This document shows positions 1 to 7,953 of a stretch of 27,729 bases of DNA, piece by piece (positions within the stretch are counted from its first letter, which is position 1; each line of letters opens with the position of its first letter). Both the position numbers and the translations under genes were made by a program. The notes beneath the pieces were generated by a model. That model saw only the letters and a list, made by a program, of their open reading frames with translations, had not been told where the DNA came from and made no database searches. The stretch is from Flavobacteriales bacterium (GTDB lineage: Bacteria; Bacteroidota; Bacteroidia; Flavobacteriales_D; Crocinitomicaceae). The stretch is taken from contig JABJEE010000025.1 in the NCBI GenBank assembly GCA_018665005.1, positions 1 to 27,729 on the forward strand, written 5' to 3'.

Positions 1-30
1 GGTTGAGTTTTGCTTCTTACATGAACAGAT

Positions 31-1293
31 TTATTTGTTTTTAAATTTTGCATTCATGGTCGGGTTTCCATGCGTCAATTTTTTAATCGTTAAATCGGCA
101 GCTTTATTATTGGCTAATCTTAGATTATTGGAAGAAGACAATAATGCCTCTTTTGTTTTTTGAAGATGGCTCATTGTTTTGTCGATTTCATCGATGGCAG
201 TAGCAAACTGACGGGATGCTAAATCATAATTTCTTGCAAACCCATCTTTGAAGGCATTTATTTTATTTTCAAAATTTGTAATATCAATATTTTGATTTCG
301 CATCAGATTTAGTTCTGCCTTGTATTGTAATGAATTCATTGCAGCATTTCTTAAAAGCGAAATAATTGGAATGAAAAATTGAGGTCGAATAACAAACATT
401 TTTTCGTGTTTGTAAGATACATCAACAATTCCTTGATTATAGAAATCATTATCATTTTCTAGGGTTGAAACCAATATGGCATATTCACATTTTTTATCAT
501 TACGGTCTTTGTCTAATTTTTTAAAGAAACTTTCATTTTCTTTTTTCGCAACAGTAGCGTCATTTTGGTTTTTCATTTCAAACATGATTGAAATGATCTC
601 ATTTCCTTCTAAATCATTCTCTCTAAAAATATAATCACCCTTAAAGCCAGTTTTGGTATCATTATCCTTTTCGAAATAAGCATTTGGAAAGGCCATGACG
701 CGTACCTTGTTAAATTCTATTTCGCAATGTTGCTCTAATGATTCTCCAACCATTTTGGTAGATAGCTTTTGTTTATAATCTTTCAAACGCGCAATTTCAT
801 CCTCTTTGAGCTTTATTGTTTCATCCTTATTATTAAGTTTATCATTGTATTGCTCCTTGATTGATTTTTCCATCAATTGTTTCTCCGTATCTGCGAGTTT
901 AAGGTTGTTTTCAAGTTCATCGCGTTTCTTTTCGATTTCTCTTAAAGCCTCCGTAATAGCTAATTTTTTTGTGGTTTCAGCATTTTCGATAATGGATTGC
1001 ATTTCCATTATTTCTTTTTCCTTTTTTAATAGCTCATCTTGCATTAAAATCGTATTCTGGGCCTTTACAGCTTCCATTGCTTTATCCCTTTCCGCTAATT
1101 TTCCTTGAAATTCATTCTTGATTTTGGCCTCTGCCAATTCTACTGCTGTTTTCTTGTCATTTTCAGCGAGTTCTAATCTTTTATTGAGTTCTTCTTTAAA
1201 TTGATTATTACGGACCTGTTGGACAATATCAGCGTATCCACTTTCATCAATTTTAAAATCTTCTTTACAGTGCGGGCATTTAATTTTATTCAT
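31..1293 (-). CDS. DUF2130 family coiled-coil protein with a nuclease-like core
   Basis: A 420-residue protein that I recognise as DUF2130, a family without an established function. Residues 6-9 form a CPHC knuckle, as in half of a zinc ribbon. Residues about 30-180 are almost uninterrupted charged heptad-like sequence (Glu/Lys/Asp/Asn-rich), a long coiled coil. Residues about 182-310 look like a PD-(D/E)xK nuclease core: GESLE at 183-187, GDYIF with D220, then E239-x-K241 inside FEMKN, followed by a Lys-rich helix and a hydrophobic strand (YAILVS, 271-276). The C-terminal 100 residues are helical. The catalytic reading is inference from motif order; the family name is more certain. There is no signal peptide, so it is cytoplasmic. 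It stands alone, with its start 60 bases downstream of the tRNA-Lys terminator on the same strand. I saw no TAnnTTTG promoter in that gap. Confidence 0.8.
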   Translation of the reverse strand: MNKIKCPHCKEDFKIDESGYADIVQQVRNNQFKEELNKRLELAENDKKTAVELAEAKIKNEFQGKLAERDKAMEAVKAQNTILMQDELLKKEKEIMEMQSIIENAETTKKLAITEALREIEKKRDELENNLKLADTEKQLMEKSIKEQYNDKLNNKDETIKLKEDEIARLKDYKQKLSTKMVGESLEQHCEIEFNKVRVMAFPNAYFEKDNDTKTGFKGDYIFRENDLEGNEIISIMFEMKNQNDATVAKKENESFFKKLDKDRNDKKCEYAILVSTLENDNDFYNQGIVDVSYKHEKMFVIRPQFFIPIISLLRNAAMNSLQYKAELNLMRNQNIDITNFENKINAFKDGFARNYDLASRQFATAIDEIDKTMSHLQKTKEALLSSSNNLRLANNKAADLTIKKLTHGNPTMNAKFKNK

Positions 1294-1352
1294 TGTGTTC
1301 TAAGGGGTTTAGCTTTTGGTTCCTAATATAGTAACAACAGTAATAATTAACC

Positions 1353-1384
1353 AAAAAAGGCATCTAATTTCTTAGATGCCTTTT
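1353..1384 (-). terminator. Intrinsic terminator of tRNA-Lys
   Basis: A perfect 13-bp stem (1355-1367 with 1372-1384) closed by a 4-base loop. Read on the minus strand it is followed by six U residues (A-run 1353-1358 on the plus strand). The first base of the stem is the terminal A of the tRNA CCA end, so terminator and tRNA are directly abutted. It also insulates the DUF2130 gene downstream from tRNA transcription. Confidence 0.88.
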
Positions 1385-1459
1385 GGTGATCCCCCTGGGG
1401 CTCGAACCCAGGACCCACGCCTTAAAAGGGCGTTGCTCTACCAACTGAGCTAGGAGATC
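1384..1459 (-). tRNA. tRNA-Lys (anticodon UUU), CCA encoded
   Basis: The minus strand folds into a complete cloverleaf. The 7-bp acceptor stem is GATCTCC (1459-1453) with GGGGATC (1394-1388), including one G-U pair. The D stem is GCTC/GAGC with an AGTTGGTA loop. The anticodon stem is ACGCC/GGCGT around the loop CTTTTAA, giving anticodon UUU. The T stem is CTGGG/CCCAG with the TTCGAGC loop. The discriminator is A, and CCA follows in the genomic sequence (1386-1384). All invariant positions (T8, TTCG, GG in the D loop) are present, so it should be functional. Confidence 0.97.
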
Positions 1460-1472
1460 GGTTTTGAGGGTG

Positions 1473-1503
1473 CAAATATAAATGTTATATTCTTTAATGC
1501 AAA
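1473..1503 (-). promoter_or_regulatory. Bacteroidota-type promoter for tRNA-Lys
   Basis: On the minus strand, TTTG (1503-1500) is followed by exactly 19 bases and then TATATTTG (1480-1473). This matches the Bacteroidota housekeeping consensus TTTG-N19-TAnnTTTG. The mature tRNA starts 13 bases further on, at 1459, giving a very short 5' leader. It is the best promoter match in the window. Confidence 0.8.
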
Positions 1504-1514
1504 CATTAAAACGG

Positions 1515-1522
1515 TAAATTTG
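1515..1522 (+). promoter_or_regulatory. Possible -7 element for aroK
   Basis: TAAATTTG fits the Bacteroidota -7 consensus TAnnTTTG and lies 48 bases before the aroK start codon. No TTG sits at the expected -33 distance, so only half of the promoter is visible. It lies back to back with the tRNA-Lys promoter, in a 111-base divergent gap. Confidence 0.45.
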
Positions 1523-1570
1523 TAAGAAGAATTGTTATTTTTTTTATAAATACTTGAGACTTATATCTTA

Positions 1571-2092
1571 ATGAATAAAAAAGGAGATCATATTATTTTA
1601 ATTGGTATGAGTGGTGCTGGTAAAACTACCACTGGAGAGGCCCTTTCAATTTCATTGAATCTACCTTTTATTGATACAGACGAGGAGATAGTTAAAATAA
1701 CTGGTTTAAGCATTCCTGAAATATTTCGATTAGAGGGTGAAGCTAAGTTTCGTTCATACGAATCAGGGGTTATTCGTCAGTTGGTAGATTTTCCTAAAAG
1801 TGTAATTTCTGTAGGAGGAGGTTTGCCATGCTATGATAATCAAATCGAGTTGTTGTTGGAAATGGGCACAGTAGTTCACCTCGACGTTTCGATAGATGTA
1901 TTGGCAAAAAGATTGGGTAAAAACACAAATTCTAGACCTTTATTCACGAAGCTCTCATCAAATCAGATTGTTGAAAAAACAAAAACATTAATGAAGCAAA
2001 GAACACCTTTCTATAGAAAAGCCGACCTTATTATAGACGGGAACCATTCTTCAGGTGATTTGGTCAAAAAAGTCATTGAGAAAATACACTAA
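1571..2092 (+). CDS. aroK: Shikimate kinase
   Basis: Phosphorylates shikimate at the 3-hydroxyl with ATP, a late step of the chorismate (aromatic amino acid) pathway in the cytoplasm. At 173 residues it has normal family length. Visible motifs: Walker A GMSGAGKT at 12-19; shikimate-binding Asp in DTDEE (35-39); the FR pair at 60-61; the glycine triplet GGG at 82-84 preceding LP; lid arginine R122 in NSRPL; and R144 before PFY. The ATG at 1571 places the P-loop strand directly after a short N-terminus, as expected. It has its own divergent promoter region shared with tRNA-Lys and ends only 3 bases before the convergent barrel gene. Nothing is missing; it should be active. Confidence 0.95.
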   Translation: MNKKGDHIILIGMSGAGKTTTGEALSISLNLPFIDTDEEIVKITGLSIPEIFRLEGEAKFRSYESGVIRQLVDFPKSVISVGGGLPCYDNQIELLLEMGTVVHLDVSIDVLAKRLGKNTNSRPLFTKLSSNQIVEKTKTLMKQRTPFYRKADLIIDGNHSSGDLVKKVIEKIH

Positions 2093-2095
2093 AAT

Positions 2096-2788
2096 CTAGT
2101 AGAGGTCTTTTCTGAATCCAAGGGTAAACACAAAAAACAATTGAGAGTACTGATTGGTACTATTAGCAACGGTATTACTTCCTTGAGCCAAAATTGAATA
2201 TTGTCCACTCACATCAAAATAAACCGTTCCTAATGCAGGAATAGAATATTTCACTCCACCTTGCAGTCCAAGAGCTATTCCAATGATGATGCCTTCATTT
2301 TCCTCATTTGAAGGTACTGAATAATTATTTTCCCATTCATACGTGCCTGTAATGTCGGTTTTATCATAATTGAGCTTTACTGAATTAAAAACGAGCATTC
2401 CATTCGTTCCGCCATAAGCTGAAATACCATTGTCGTAATCATTTCCCAGATAATAGCGTGTTCCTCCTTCAATGGTTGTGTAGTTAAAAGATGACTGGGT
2501 ATTCACTTGTAATTGATAGGGGAGGGATGTGTTGTTTAGGTCTGTAATAATGACCGTTCGGGTTGATCCATTATCCTCAGGTCGAGAAAAATAGTGACCA
2601 AGTCTTCCGTAAAAAGTAACGTCGTTGTTTCTTGGGAGCTCAAATCCAGCATGTAAACCTATGTGAGATTGATTAGTTGTAAATCCACTTATGGAGCCTA
2701 AACCCGCACTAAGGCTAACTTGTGAATTTAGCGAAAGGCATAAACAAGTAGTAAAAAACAGTGTAGTGATGGAGCTAAAATATTTCAT
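2096..2788 (-). CDS. Putative small outer-membrane beta-barrel protein
   Basis: I do not recognise a named family. Residues 1-24 form a signal peptide (hydrophobic core ITTLFFTTCLCLSL), with likely cleavage near the SQVSLS stretch. The rest (230 residues in all) alternates polar and hydrophobic or aromatic residues in strand-like runs with Gly/Asn/Ser turns. Examples are the GLHAGFELP and FYGRLGHYF regions and the closing strand LFFVFTLGFRKDLY. This suggests an 8-10-stranded barrel of the outer_membrane-beta-barrel type common in this phylum. It starts 7 bases after the glycosylase gene, so it is probably the last gene of the parA-led string. Its 3' end converges on aroK with a 3-base gap. 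Function unknown. Confidence 0.65.
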   Translation of the reverse strand: MKYFSSITTLFFTTCLCLSLNSQVSLSAGLGSISGFTTNQSHIGLHAGFELPRNNDVTFYGRLGHYFSRPEDNGSTRTVIITDLNNTSLPYQLQVNTQSSFNYTTIEGGTRYYLGNDYDNGISAYGGTNGMLVFNSVKLNYDKTDITGTYEWENNYSVPSNEENEGIIIGIALGLQGGVKYSIPALGTVYFDVSGQYSILAQGSNTVANSTNQYSQLFFVFTLGFRKDLY

Positions 2789-2795
2789 TTTGTAT

Positions 2796-3305
2796 TTATT
2801 TCAAGTATTCGGGGCACTCTTTGTCGTGCGCACCTTTTAATATTCCGTTACTGGACAGGAATTCTTTTACAATTTCCTTGCCAACAAATTTAAAGTTCTT
2901 TTTAAAGAGTTTGACCCAATTTTCAATAGAAATTTGATTTTGTAATAAAATCCAATTCTTAAAAGTTCCGAATTCTTTTTGAATTCCCAAAATTTGTTGT
3001 GCATTATAAACAATACTTCTAATTTTTAGTTCATGCCTAATTATGTTTTTATTAGTCATCAAGTTGGATATGTTTTCCTCATTGTAAGAAGCGATTTGTT
3101 CTATGTTGAAATTCGAATAGGCTTCTTTCAAGCCGTCATATTTTTGAAGAATAGTATTCCAAGACAAACCAGCTTGATTGATTTCCATAATGAGTCTCCC
3201 AAATAGCTCGTTGTCATCTTTTGACATTTTTCCATAAACTTTATCGTGATACCAGTGATGGATACTTTCTTTAGGTTGATTGCGACAATAGGAACAATAG
3301 CTCAT
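2796..3305 (-). CDS. tag: DNA-3-methyladenine glycosylase I (Tag family)
   Basis: Excises 3-methyladenine from alkylated DNA, starting base-excision repair. The 169 residues follow the Tag fold from end to end. Zinc ligands align with the E. coli enzyme: C4, H20 (in YHD), H160 and C164 with the same H-x3-C spacing. E41 and W49 in the E-x2-QAGLSW signature correspond to catalytic-pocket E38 and W46 of E. coli Tag. The NIIRH..KI and FKFVG motifs are also present. The C-terminus is slightly shorter than in E. coli, ending five residues after the last zinc ligand. It starts 2 bases after the WbqC-like gene ends, so it is co-transcribed with it. Cytoplasmic. Confidence 0.92.
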   Translation of the reverse strand: MSYCSYCRNQPKESIHHWYHDKVYGKMSKDDNELFGRLIMEINQAGLSWNTILQKYDGLKEAYSNFNIEQIASYNEENISNLMTNKNIIRHELKIRSIVYNAQQILGIQKEFGTFKNWILLQNQISIENWVKLFKKNFKFVGKEIVKEFLSSNGILKGAHDKECPEYLK

Positions 3306-3307
3306 CT

Positions 3308-3904
3308 TTATAAGATCCAGTTTCTCATAAATGGTCCTTCATTGAACAGAAGGTCCAAAAATGAAAGATTGCTTGTAAAATCTTTATCGTAAGAAAAAAC
3401 CTGCTGATATGGTTTCATTGTGTCACGATTCATGAAATCTGTATTTCGATAATCTATGTTGTATTCTATTTCGTAGGATTTGGTAATGTTTATATCAAAA
3501 CTGAGGTCTAATATTTCCATAATAAACTTGAGTATGCTCAAATTGAACTCAAGTAAATCCTTTGGATTATGATAAATAATTTCCTTTATCCTATATCCGT
3601 AATCATCAAAATAGGGTGCGGATGCATAGGAAGATTGAATGGCTCTCCAATGCTCGTTTTGCCATTTTGTACTGTAATCTACCTCAATGTCTTTGGTGAA
3701 AGTTTTGTTGCCGTTTATTTTTTTTACTGGAATACTCAAGCGTAAAACCCCGTTACTTGTTAATATTTCGCAACGGTTTCTTAAGGTTTGTTTGGGAAAG
3801 CTTTCATGTGCCTCAATGATGGTATTCACAGGTGAAAAGTATGCTTTTAAATACGCAATTGAAGGGAAATATGCAGTAGGGAATATATCGATTACTCTAT
3901 CCAT
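3308..3904 (-). CDS. WbqC-like family protein
   Basis: A 198-residue protein of the WbqC-like family. Relatives are often found in polysaccharide gene clusters, but the biochemical role is not established. Recognisable parts: the N-terminal strand and YFPSIAYLKAYF (the usual Y-x-P-x2-Y-x3-F start); the segment around NRCEIL; the LSIPVKK strand; the block about 80-100 carrying the aromatic W-x3-HWRAI motif; and a C-terminal RNWIL. I chose the ATG at 3904, which gives the usual family start and a 13-base overlap with lepB. In-frame ATGs at 3922 and 3955 would only add sequence read through the 3' end of lepB. It sits between lepB and tag in the conserved string. No catalytic residues can be assigned. 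Confidence 0.82.
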   Translation of the reverse strand: MDRVIDIFPTAYFPSIAYLKAYFSPVNTIIEAHESFPKQTLRNRCEILTSNGVLRLSIPVKKINGNKTFTKDIEVDYSTKWQNEHWRAIQSSYASAPYFDDYGYRIKEIIYHNPKDLLEFNLSILKFIMEILDLSFDINITKSYEIEYNIDYRNTDFMNRDTMKPYQQVFSYDKDFTSNLSFLDLLFNEGPFMRNWIL

Positions 3905-5790
3905 TTGAATAATCGTTCCCATCGAATTCCGAGGTATGGGCTTTTTGAAAACCATACCAAGCTCGCTCGACCGACAACATGGTCTTCGGGTACAAATCCC
4001 CAGATTCTAGAATCTGCAGAATTGTATCTATTGTCACCCATGAGCCAGTAATAATTCATTTCAAAAGTATAGGTATTGGTTTTTTTACCATCAATGTAGA
4101 TACCGTCATTTTTCTCTTCTAGTTTGTGACCTTCATAAGCCGTTATAATTCTTCGATACCAAGCGATGTTTTTCTTTCTAAAGTCCACAGTGGTTCCCTT
4201 TTTAGGAACGGTAAATTTTTGAAAATTAGTAGTTGTGTTGTTTACGTAGAAATCCTTTGGGAATATTTTTGAGTTCGTAATTAATTCTTGAGCAGAGGGT
4301 GTATAAGCAACGGAGTCGCTCATGTGAACTTCTTCGTATCTCTGTTCCGTAATGACTTTGAGTTTGATCTTAAAATCTTTTTCGATTTTATTTTTCTCAG
4401 TACTCGTTAAAGTTAAAACGTACATACTAGGATTAGAAGCGTCCGAATCATTAAAATCCGTTCTGGTCATGTCAGGAGTGTTTTCTAAGCCATATTTTTC
4501 ATACATCTCTGTTGCGCTTGGAAAAGTGACCTTTGATTTTTCCACTTCGTATTTGAGACATTGATTTAAAGCAACCTCGGCAGGTTTTCCATTCACATAT
4601 AAAACCGCATTTTTTATTTCCAATTCATCACCTGGAATTCCCACACAACGCTTTATGTAGTTTTCTCTTTTGTCCACAGGTCTGTAAATCAAGCCGCCAT
4701 GATTTTCTTCAGGGAAGTTCTCATTGCCTTCAGGTCCAGGAAATTGTCCGCCCGACAATTTTAGTCTTGCTTTTTTTCTCCACGGTCCTGGGTTCGATAT
4801 GTATGACTCTAGAAGTGCATTATTTCTCGCAACGTAAAGACTATCAGAAAGTGTCTTTCTTTGAAGTTCAAGGTTTTGAAGGGCAGGAGCTTCAGGGCTT
4901 GAAGAGTAATATTGAAATAGCGCTTCATCATTTAGAATACCATGATAATCATGCCCCATTAAACCATTTGGCATACGAGGGTCATAGATTGCAGTGTCCC
5001 CTGACGGGTAATTGAAAACGACTACATCATAGCGTGCTACATCACCAAATCCAGGGAGGCGGGTATATTCTCCTTTTTCTAATGTGGTGTAGGATTTCAT
5101 ATTTACCCAAGGCACGGTATTGTGAACCAAAGGGTAGGATAGAGGTGTGACAGGTACTTTTGGTCCGTATGCTAACTTATTTACAAAAAGAAAGTCTCCC
5201 ACCAAAAGTGTTTTTTCCATTGACCCTGTTGGGATTTGAAAAGGTTCAAAGACATAGGTTCGAATAATACTGGCTGCTACCAAGGCAAAAAGAATAGAAT
5301 CTCCCCATTCCTTTACTTTCGATCTTGTTCCTGGCTTATCTCTAGTTACAGCATCAATCCCCATGGCTACAACATGACCCAAAACGGGTAGGCTTAAAAA
5401 CAAGGCAACATGATCTCCCCATTTACGATCTTCTCTTTGAGCTGAATTGGACCAATTGGTTTCTTCACCAAAAACACTTGACTCTTCACTGCATTTGTAC
5501 AACAGATAATAAGGAAAGAAAATCCCCTGTAGACTGTCCGTAAATGAGTAGTATCCAAATCTTCTGATATAGCTTAAATTGGCGGTGGCCCACATAATCA
5601 AGTGTACCCCCGGAAAAATAAGAAGTAGAGACCAGAATGGCTTCTTACATGTGATTTTAAAGATTACATAATAATTGTATCCAGGAACCAATGCTTCCCA
5701 GCTTTCTCTTCCCGCTTTTGGAAAAGATTTCCACCACATACCGAGATATGGATGAATCAATAGAAAAATAAAGAAATATAAAATACTCAT
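3892..5790 (-). CDS. lepB: Signal peptidase I
   Basis: Inner-membrane Ser/Lys protease that removes signal peptides on the periplasmic side. The catalytic Ser is S190 in PTGSMEKTL and the general-base Lys is K380 in YIKRCVGIPGD. Box E is GDNR at 585-588 followed by SADSR. At 632 residues it is nearly twice E. coli LepB. The N-terminal 100 residues form an extra membrane module (hydrophobic runs 2-13, 52-68 and about 87-98), resembling DUF5684. There are about 190 residues between Ser and Lys (55 in E. coli) and about 200 between Lys and box E. Long LepB proteins are usual in this phylum. A further transmembrane helix (163-180) precedes the Ser. It lies 2 bases after dapB and overlaps the WbqC-like gene. 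Confidence 0.95.
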   Translation of the reverse strand: MSILYFFIFLLIHPYLGMWWKSFPKAGRESWEALVPGYNYYVIFKITCKKPFWSLLLIFPGVHLIMWATANLSYIRRFGYYSFTDSLQGIFFPYYLLYKCSEESSVFGEETNWSNSAQREDRKWGDHVALFLSLPVLGHVVAMGIDAVTRDKPGTRSKVKEWGDSILFALVAASIIRTYVFEPFQIPTGSMEKTLLVGDFLFVNKLAYGPKVPVTPLSYPLVHNTVPWVNMKSYTTLEKGEYTRLPGFGDVARYDVVVFNYPSGDTAIYDPRMPNGLMGHDYHGILNDEALFQYYSSSPEAPALQNLELQRKTLSDSLYVARNNALLESYISNPGPWRKKARLKLSGGQFPGPEGNENFPEENHGGLIYRPVDKRENYIKRCVGIPGDELEIKNAVLYVNGKPAEVALNQCLKYEVEKSKVTFPSATEMYEKYGLENTPDMTRTDFNDSDASNPSMYVLTLTSTEKNKIEKDFKIKLKVITEQRYEEVHMSDSVAYTPSAQELITNSKIFPKDFYVNNTTTNFQKFTVPKKGTTVDFRKKNIAWYRRIITAYEGHKLEEKNDGIYIDGKKTNTYTFEMNYYWLMGDNRYNSADSRIWGFVPEDHVVGRASLVWFSKSPYLGIRWERLFKWIE

Positions 5791-5792
5791 AA

Positions 5793-6512
5793 TCAGGTAA
5801 AGTTAATAATATCGGACATTGTAAAGGTTCCCTTTTTGTCTAAAAGCCATTCCGCGGCAATCACTGCTCCAAGTGCAAAACCTTTTCTATTTTTTGCCTC
5901 ATGGATGAGTGATATTTGATCCGTTTTAGATTTGTAGGTTACTTCGTGTGTTCCAGGTACATTTGGGATTCGTTTTGAGGTTACAGGAAGTGTTGAATCT
6001 TCAGAAACTTGATCTTCAGATAGCATCCAACTCTTGTAAATATTTTGATTTTTTAAAAGTAAATCGGCTGTTGTAATGGCTGTTCCACTTGGTTTATCTA
6101 GCTTTTCAGTATGATGTGTTTCTGTGATACTTGCCTTGTAATCCTTGTTTTGATTCATAAGTTCTGACAACTGTTCTGTCATTCGCCAGAAAAGATGTAC
6201 GCCCAAACTGAAATTAGAAGCATGTAAAAGACTACCTTTTTTATCTGACACCTCCGCTTCTATATTAGATAAATGCTCAGCCCAACCTGTAGTTCCTACG
6301 ATTACCGGAATGTTTTTATCCAGACAAAGGCGAATGTGTTTTAATGCAAGGCTAGGAGCACTAAATTCTATAGCGACATCTGCATCAATTTCGCTTTGAG
6401 CATGGAATGGATGGTGAGATGAAAAAGCACTTGAAATTGAGTGGCCTCGCTCTAGAGCAATTGCCTCAATTTCTTTCCCCATTTTGCCATATCCAATAAT
6501 CGCTATTTTCAC
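5793..6512 (-). CDS. dapB: 4-hydroxy-tetrahydrodipicolinate reductase
   Basis: Reduces the dihydrodipicolinate precursor to tetrahydrodipicolinate with NAD(P)H on the way to meso-diaminopimelate and lysine, so it feeds peptidoglycan synthesis. The 239 residues show the nucleotide-binding GYGKMGKEI loop (7-15), EFSAPS (49-54), GTTGW (73-77) and FSLGVHLFW (101-109). The catalytic/substrate signature ETHHTEKLDKPSGTA (131-145) contains the HH pair 133-134 and K137. It is shorter than E. coli DapB (273), which is typical of Bacteroidota. Start codon at 6512, 23 bases after the DUF5683 gene; the next gene, lepB, begins after 2 bases. Cytoplasmic. Confidence 0.95.
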   Translation of the reverse strand: MKIAIIGYGKMGKEIEAIALERGHSISSAFSSHHPFHAQSEIDADVAIEFSAPSLALKHIRLCLDKNIPVIVGTTGWAEHLSNIEAEVSDKKGSLLHASNFSLGVHLFWRMTEQLSELMNQNKDYKASITETHHTEKLDKPSGTAITTADLLLKNQNIYKSWMLSEDQVSEDSTLPVTSKRIPNVPGTHEVTYKSKTDQISLIHEAKNRKGFALGAVIAAEWLLDKKGTFTMSDIINFT

Positions 6513-6535
6513 GGCCTAAAAGTACAATTTAAGAA

Positions 6536-7081
6536 TCATCTAAACGTCAAATTTATGTTAATTCCGGGTATTTGAGCAGATAGCATCACTGGCTGAAGAT
6601 CCAGACTTAGATTGTCACTTACATCGAAGTGAATAAAATGAGACTCGACACCTGCATCAATAATTTGAAGTAAATACACTGCACCTATAGCAAGAATTGA
6701 CAGGTCTCTTTGATCTAAATACTGGCGATACAAATACAGAACACTTTGATCATCGTAAGCCGACCATTCTGGGTCAACAATATTACCGTCTATTCGGTTT
6801 ACATATTCAGTTTTTAAAGCGTTCTGCGTTTTTTGGTTCTGAATAAGCATATAAGTTGATGCGCCGAGTGCTCCATAAATTAATGGAACCTTCCAAATCG
6901 CATGACGAAACCCTTTTTTTTTGAGGATGCTATTGTAAACCTGACCACCACCTGGTACTATTGCTGAAAACATAATTGACTTCCTGTAGGGATGCTCAGG
7001 AATACTGTCAGAATCAAGAACTTGTCCCGAAACAAATAGGGTTAAGGAAGTAAAGTATAGAATAAGAAAACTTGTTCTCAT
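6536..7081 (-). CDS. DUF5683 domain protein, exported or membrane-associated
   Basis: A 181-residue protein that I place in DUF5683, a Bacteroidota family of unknown function regularly found between parB and dapB. Residues 1-19 are a signal peptide with cleavage likely after VSGQ. Then comes the family core: HPYRKSIMFSAIVPGGGQVYN (an amphipathic segment with a GGGQ turn), a basic KKKGFRHAIWKVP stretch, and hydrophobic segments at about 67-80 and 128-142. The C-terminus is strand-like (LSLDLQPVML, INLTF). Its ATG overlaps the parB stop by 4 bases (7078-7081), so it is translationally coupled to parB. No catalytic residues are visible. The fixed context suggests a cell-envelope role, which is inference. 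Confidence 0.8.
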   Translation of the reverse strand: MRTSFLILYFTSLTLFVSGQVLDSDSIPEHPYRKSIMFSAIVPGGGQVYNSILKKKGFRHAIWKVPLIYGALGASTYMLIQNQKTQNALKTEYVNRIDGNIVDPEWSAYDDQSVLYLYRQYLDQRDLSILAIGAVYLLQIIDAGVESHFIHFDVSDNLSLDLQPVMLSAQIPGININLTFR

Positions 7082-7953
7082 TTATTTAAAAGCAATTTGA
7101 CCAATCTGTCTAAATCTTCTTTGGATTCAAATTTGAAGCTAAGCTTTCCGGCACCGTTTTGATTTGAGGAAATAGAAACATCAGAATCATAAAACGAAAT
7201 AATTTCAGATTTAGTCTTTCGGTCAAAACTTATTGCTTTGCGGCCAGATGTACCACTATTTTTCTTGGTTCTAATGCTCGTTTCAATCTCACGAACCGAA
7301 AGCTCGGAGTTTATTATTTCTTGATACATTTCAAGCTGTTCATCTTCGGTATTTAAAGAAAGAAGAGCTCTTGCATGACCCATTGATATGAGTCTATTTT
7401 TAAGTCCGAGTTGGATTTTTGCAGGTAGCTTGAGTAGTCTGATGTAATTGGCAATATTTGACCTTGATTTTGATATTTTATCGCTTAATTGGTCTTGTGT
7501 GAGTTCGCACTCGCTGAGTAACCTTTCATATGATAATGCGATTTCTATGGCATTTAAATCTTCTCTTTGAATGTTTTCGACCAAAGCCAATTCAAGCATG
7601 TTTTGGTCATTGGCAATTCTGATGTAGACTGGAACTTTTTCTAAGCCTGCGAGTTGAGATGCTCTATATCTTCTCTCTCCAGAGATGAGCTGATACTTAT
7701 CGTTGCCCATCTTCCGTACAGTCAAAGGCTGAATAATGCCGTGTTCTATAATGGATTCTCTCAGATCAAAAAGTCCTTCCTTTTCAAAATGAGTTCTGGG
7801 ATTAAATGGATTGGGCTCAATAGAACTTAATGGTATTTCTGAAATCGATCCTGCAGGAGAATTGTTGACAGAAGTAACATCGGTATTGGTGTTTTGAAGT
7901 AGTGAGCTCAAACCTCTCCCTAAAGCAGGTTTTTTTTGACTGTTAGAGTTCAT
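7078..7953 (-). CDS. parB: ParB/Spo0J chromosome-partitioning protein
   Basis: Centromere-binding CTP-switch protein that loads at parS and works with ParA in origin segregation. Residues 38-125 form the ParB N-terminal domain, with the CTP-binding motif GERRYRAS at 92-99. ENIQREDLNAIE (126-137) joins it to the helix-turn-helix domain (about 150-195: TQDQLSDKISKSRSNIANYIRLLKLP). A Ser/Lys linker about 225-240 leads to a C-terminal dimerisation segment ending LVKLLL. The 291-residue length is normal. It overlaps parA by 11 bases and DUF5683 by 4 bases. I found no parS-like palindrome in the window. Confidence 0.96.
   Translation of the reverse strand: MNSNSQKKPALGRGLSSLLQNTNTDVTSVNNSPAGSISEIPLSSIEPNPFNPRTHFEKEGLFDLRESIIEHGIIQPLTVRKMGNDKYQLISGERRYRASQLAGLEKVPVYIRIANDQNMLELALVENIQREDLNAIEIALSYERLLSECELTQDQLSDKISKSRSNIANYIRLLKLPAKIQLGLKNRLISMGHARALLSLNTEDEQLEMYQEIINSELSVREIETSIRTKKNSGTSGRKAISFDRKTKSEIISFYDSDVSISSNQNGAGKLSFKFESKEDLDRLVKLLLNK

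Noticed and set aside
806..1108. Open frame on the plus strand opposite the DUF2130 coiled coil
   Set aside because: It is Ser/Phe/Ile-rich in exactly the way expected from the complement of Glu/Lys-rich codons, and the minus-strand protein is a clear family member.
1340..1460. tRNA-Lys as an integration site for a mobile element
   Set aside because: No integrase, no repeat of the tRNA 3' end elsewhere in the window, and the flanking genes look chromosomal.
3905..3955. Longer N-terminus for the WbqC-like protein
   Set aside because: The extra 17 residues derive entirely from sequence coding lepB's conserved C-terminus, and the family start fits the ATG at 3904.
4767..5015. Plus-strand open frame inside lepB
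   Set aside because: Antisense to a well-conserved lepB region; no family resemblance and no promoter or initiation context.
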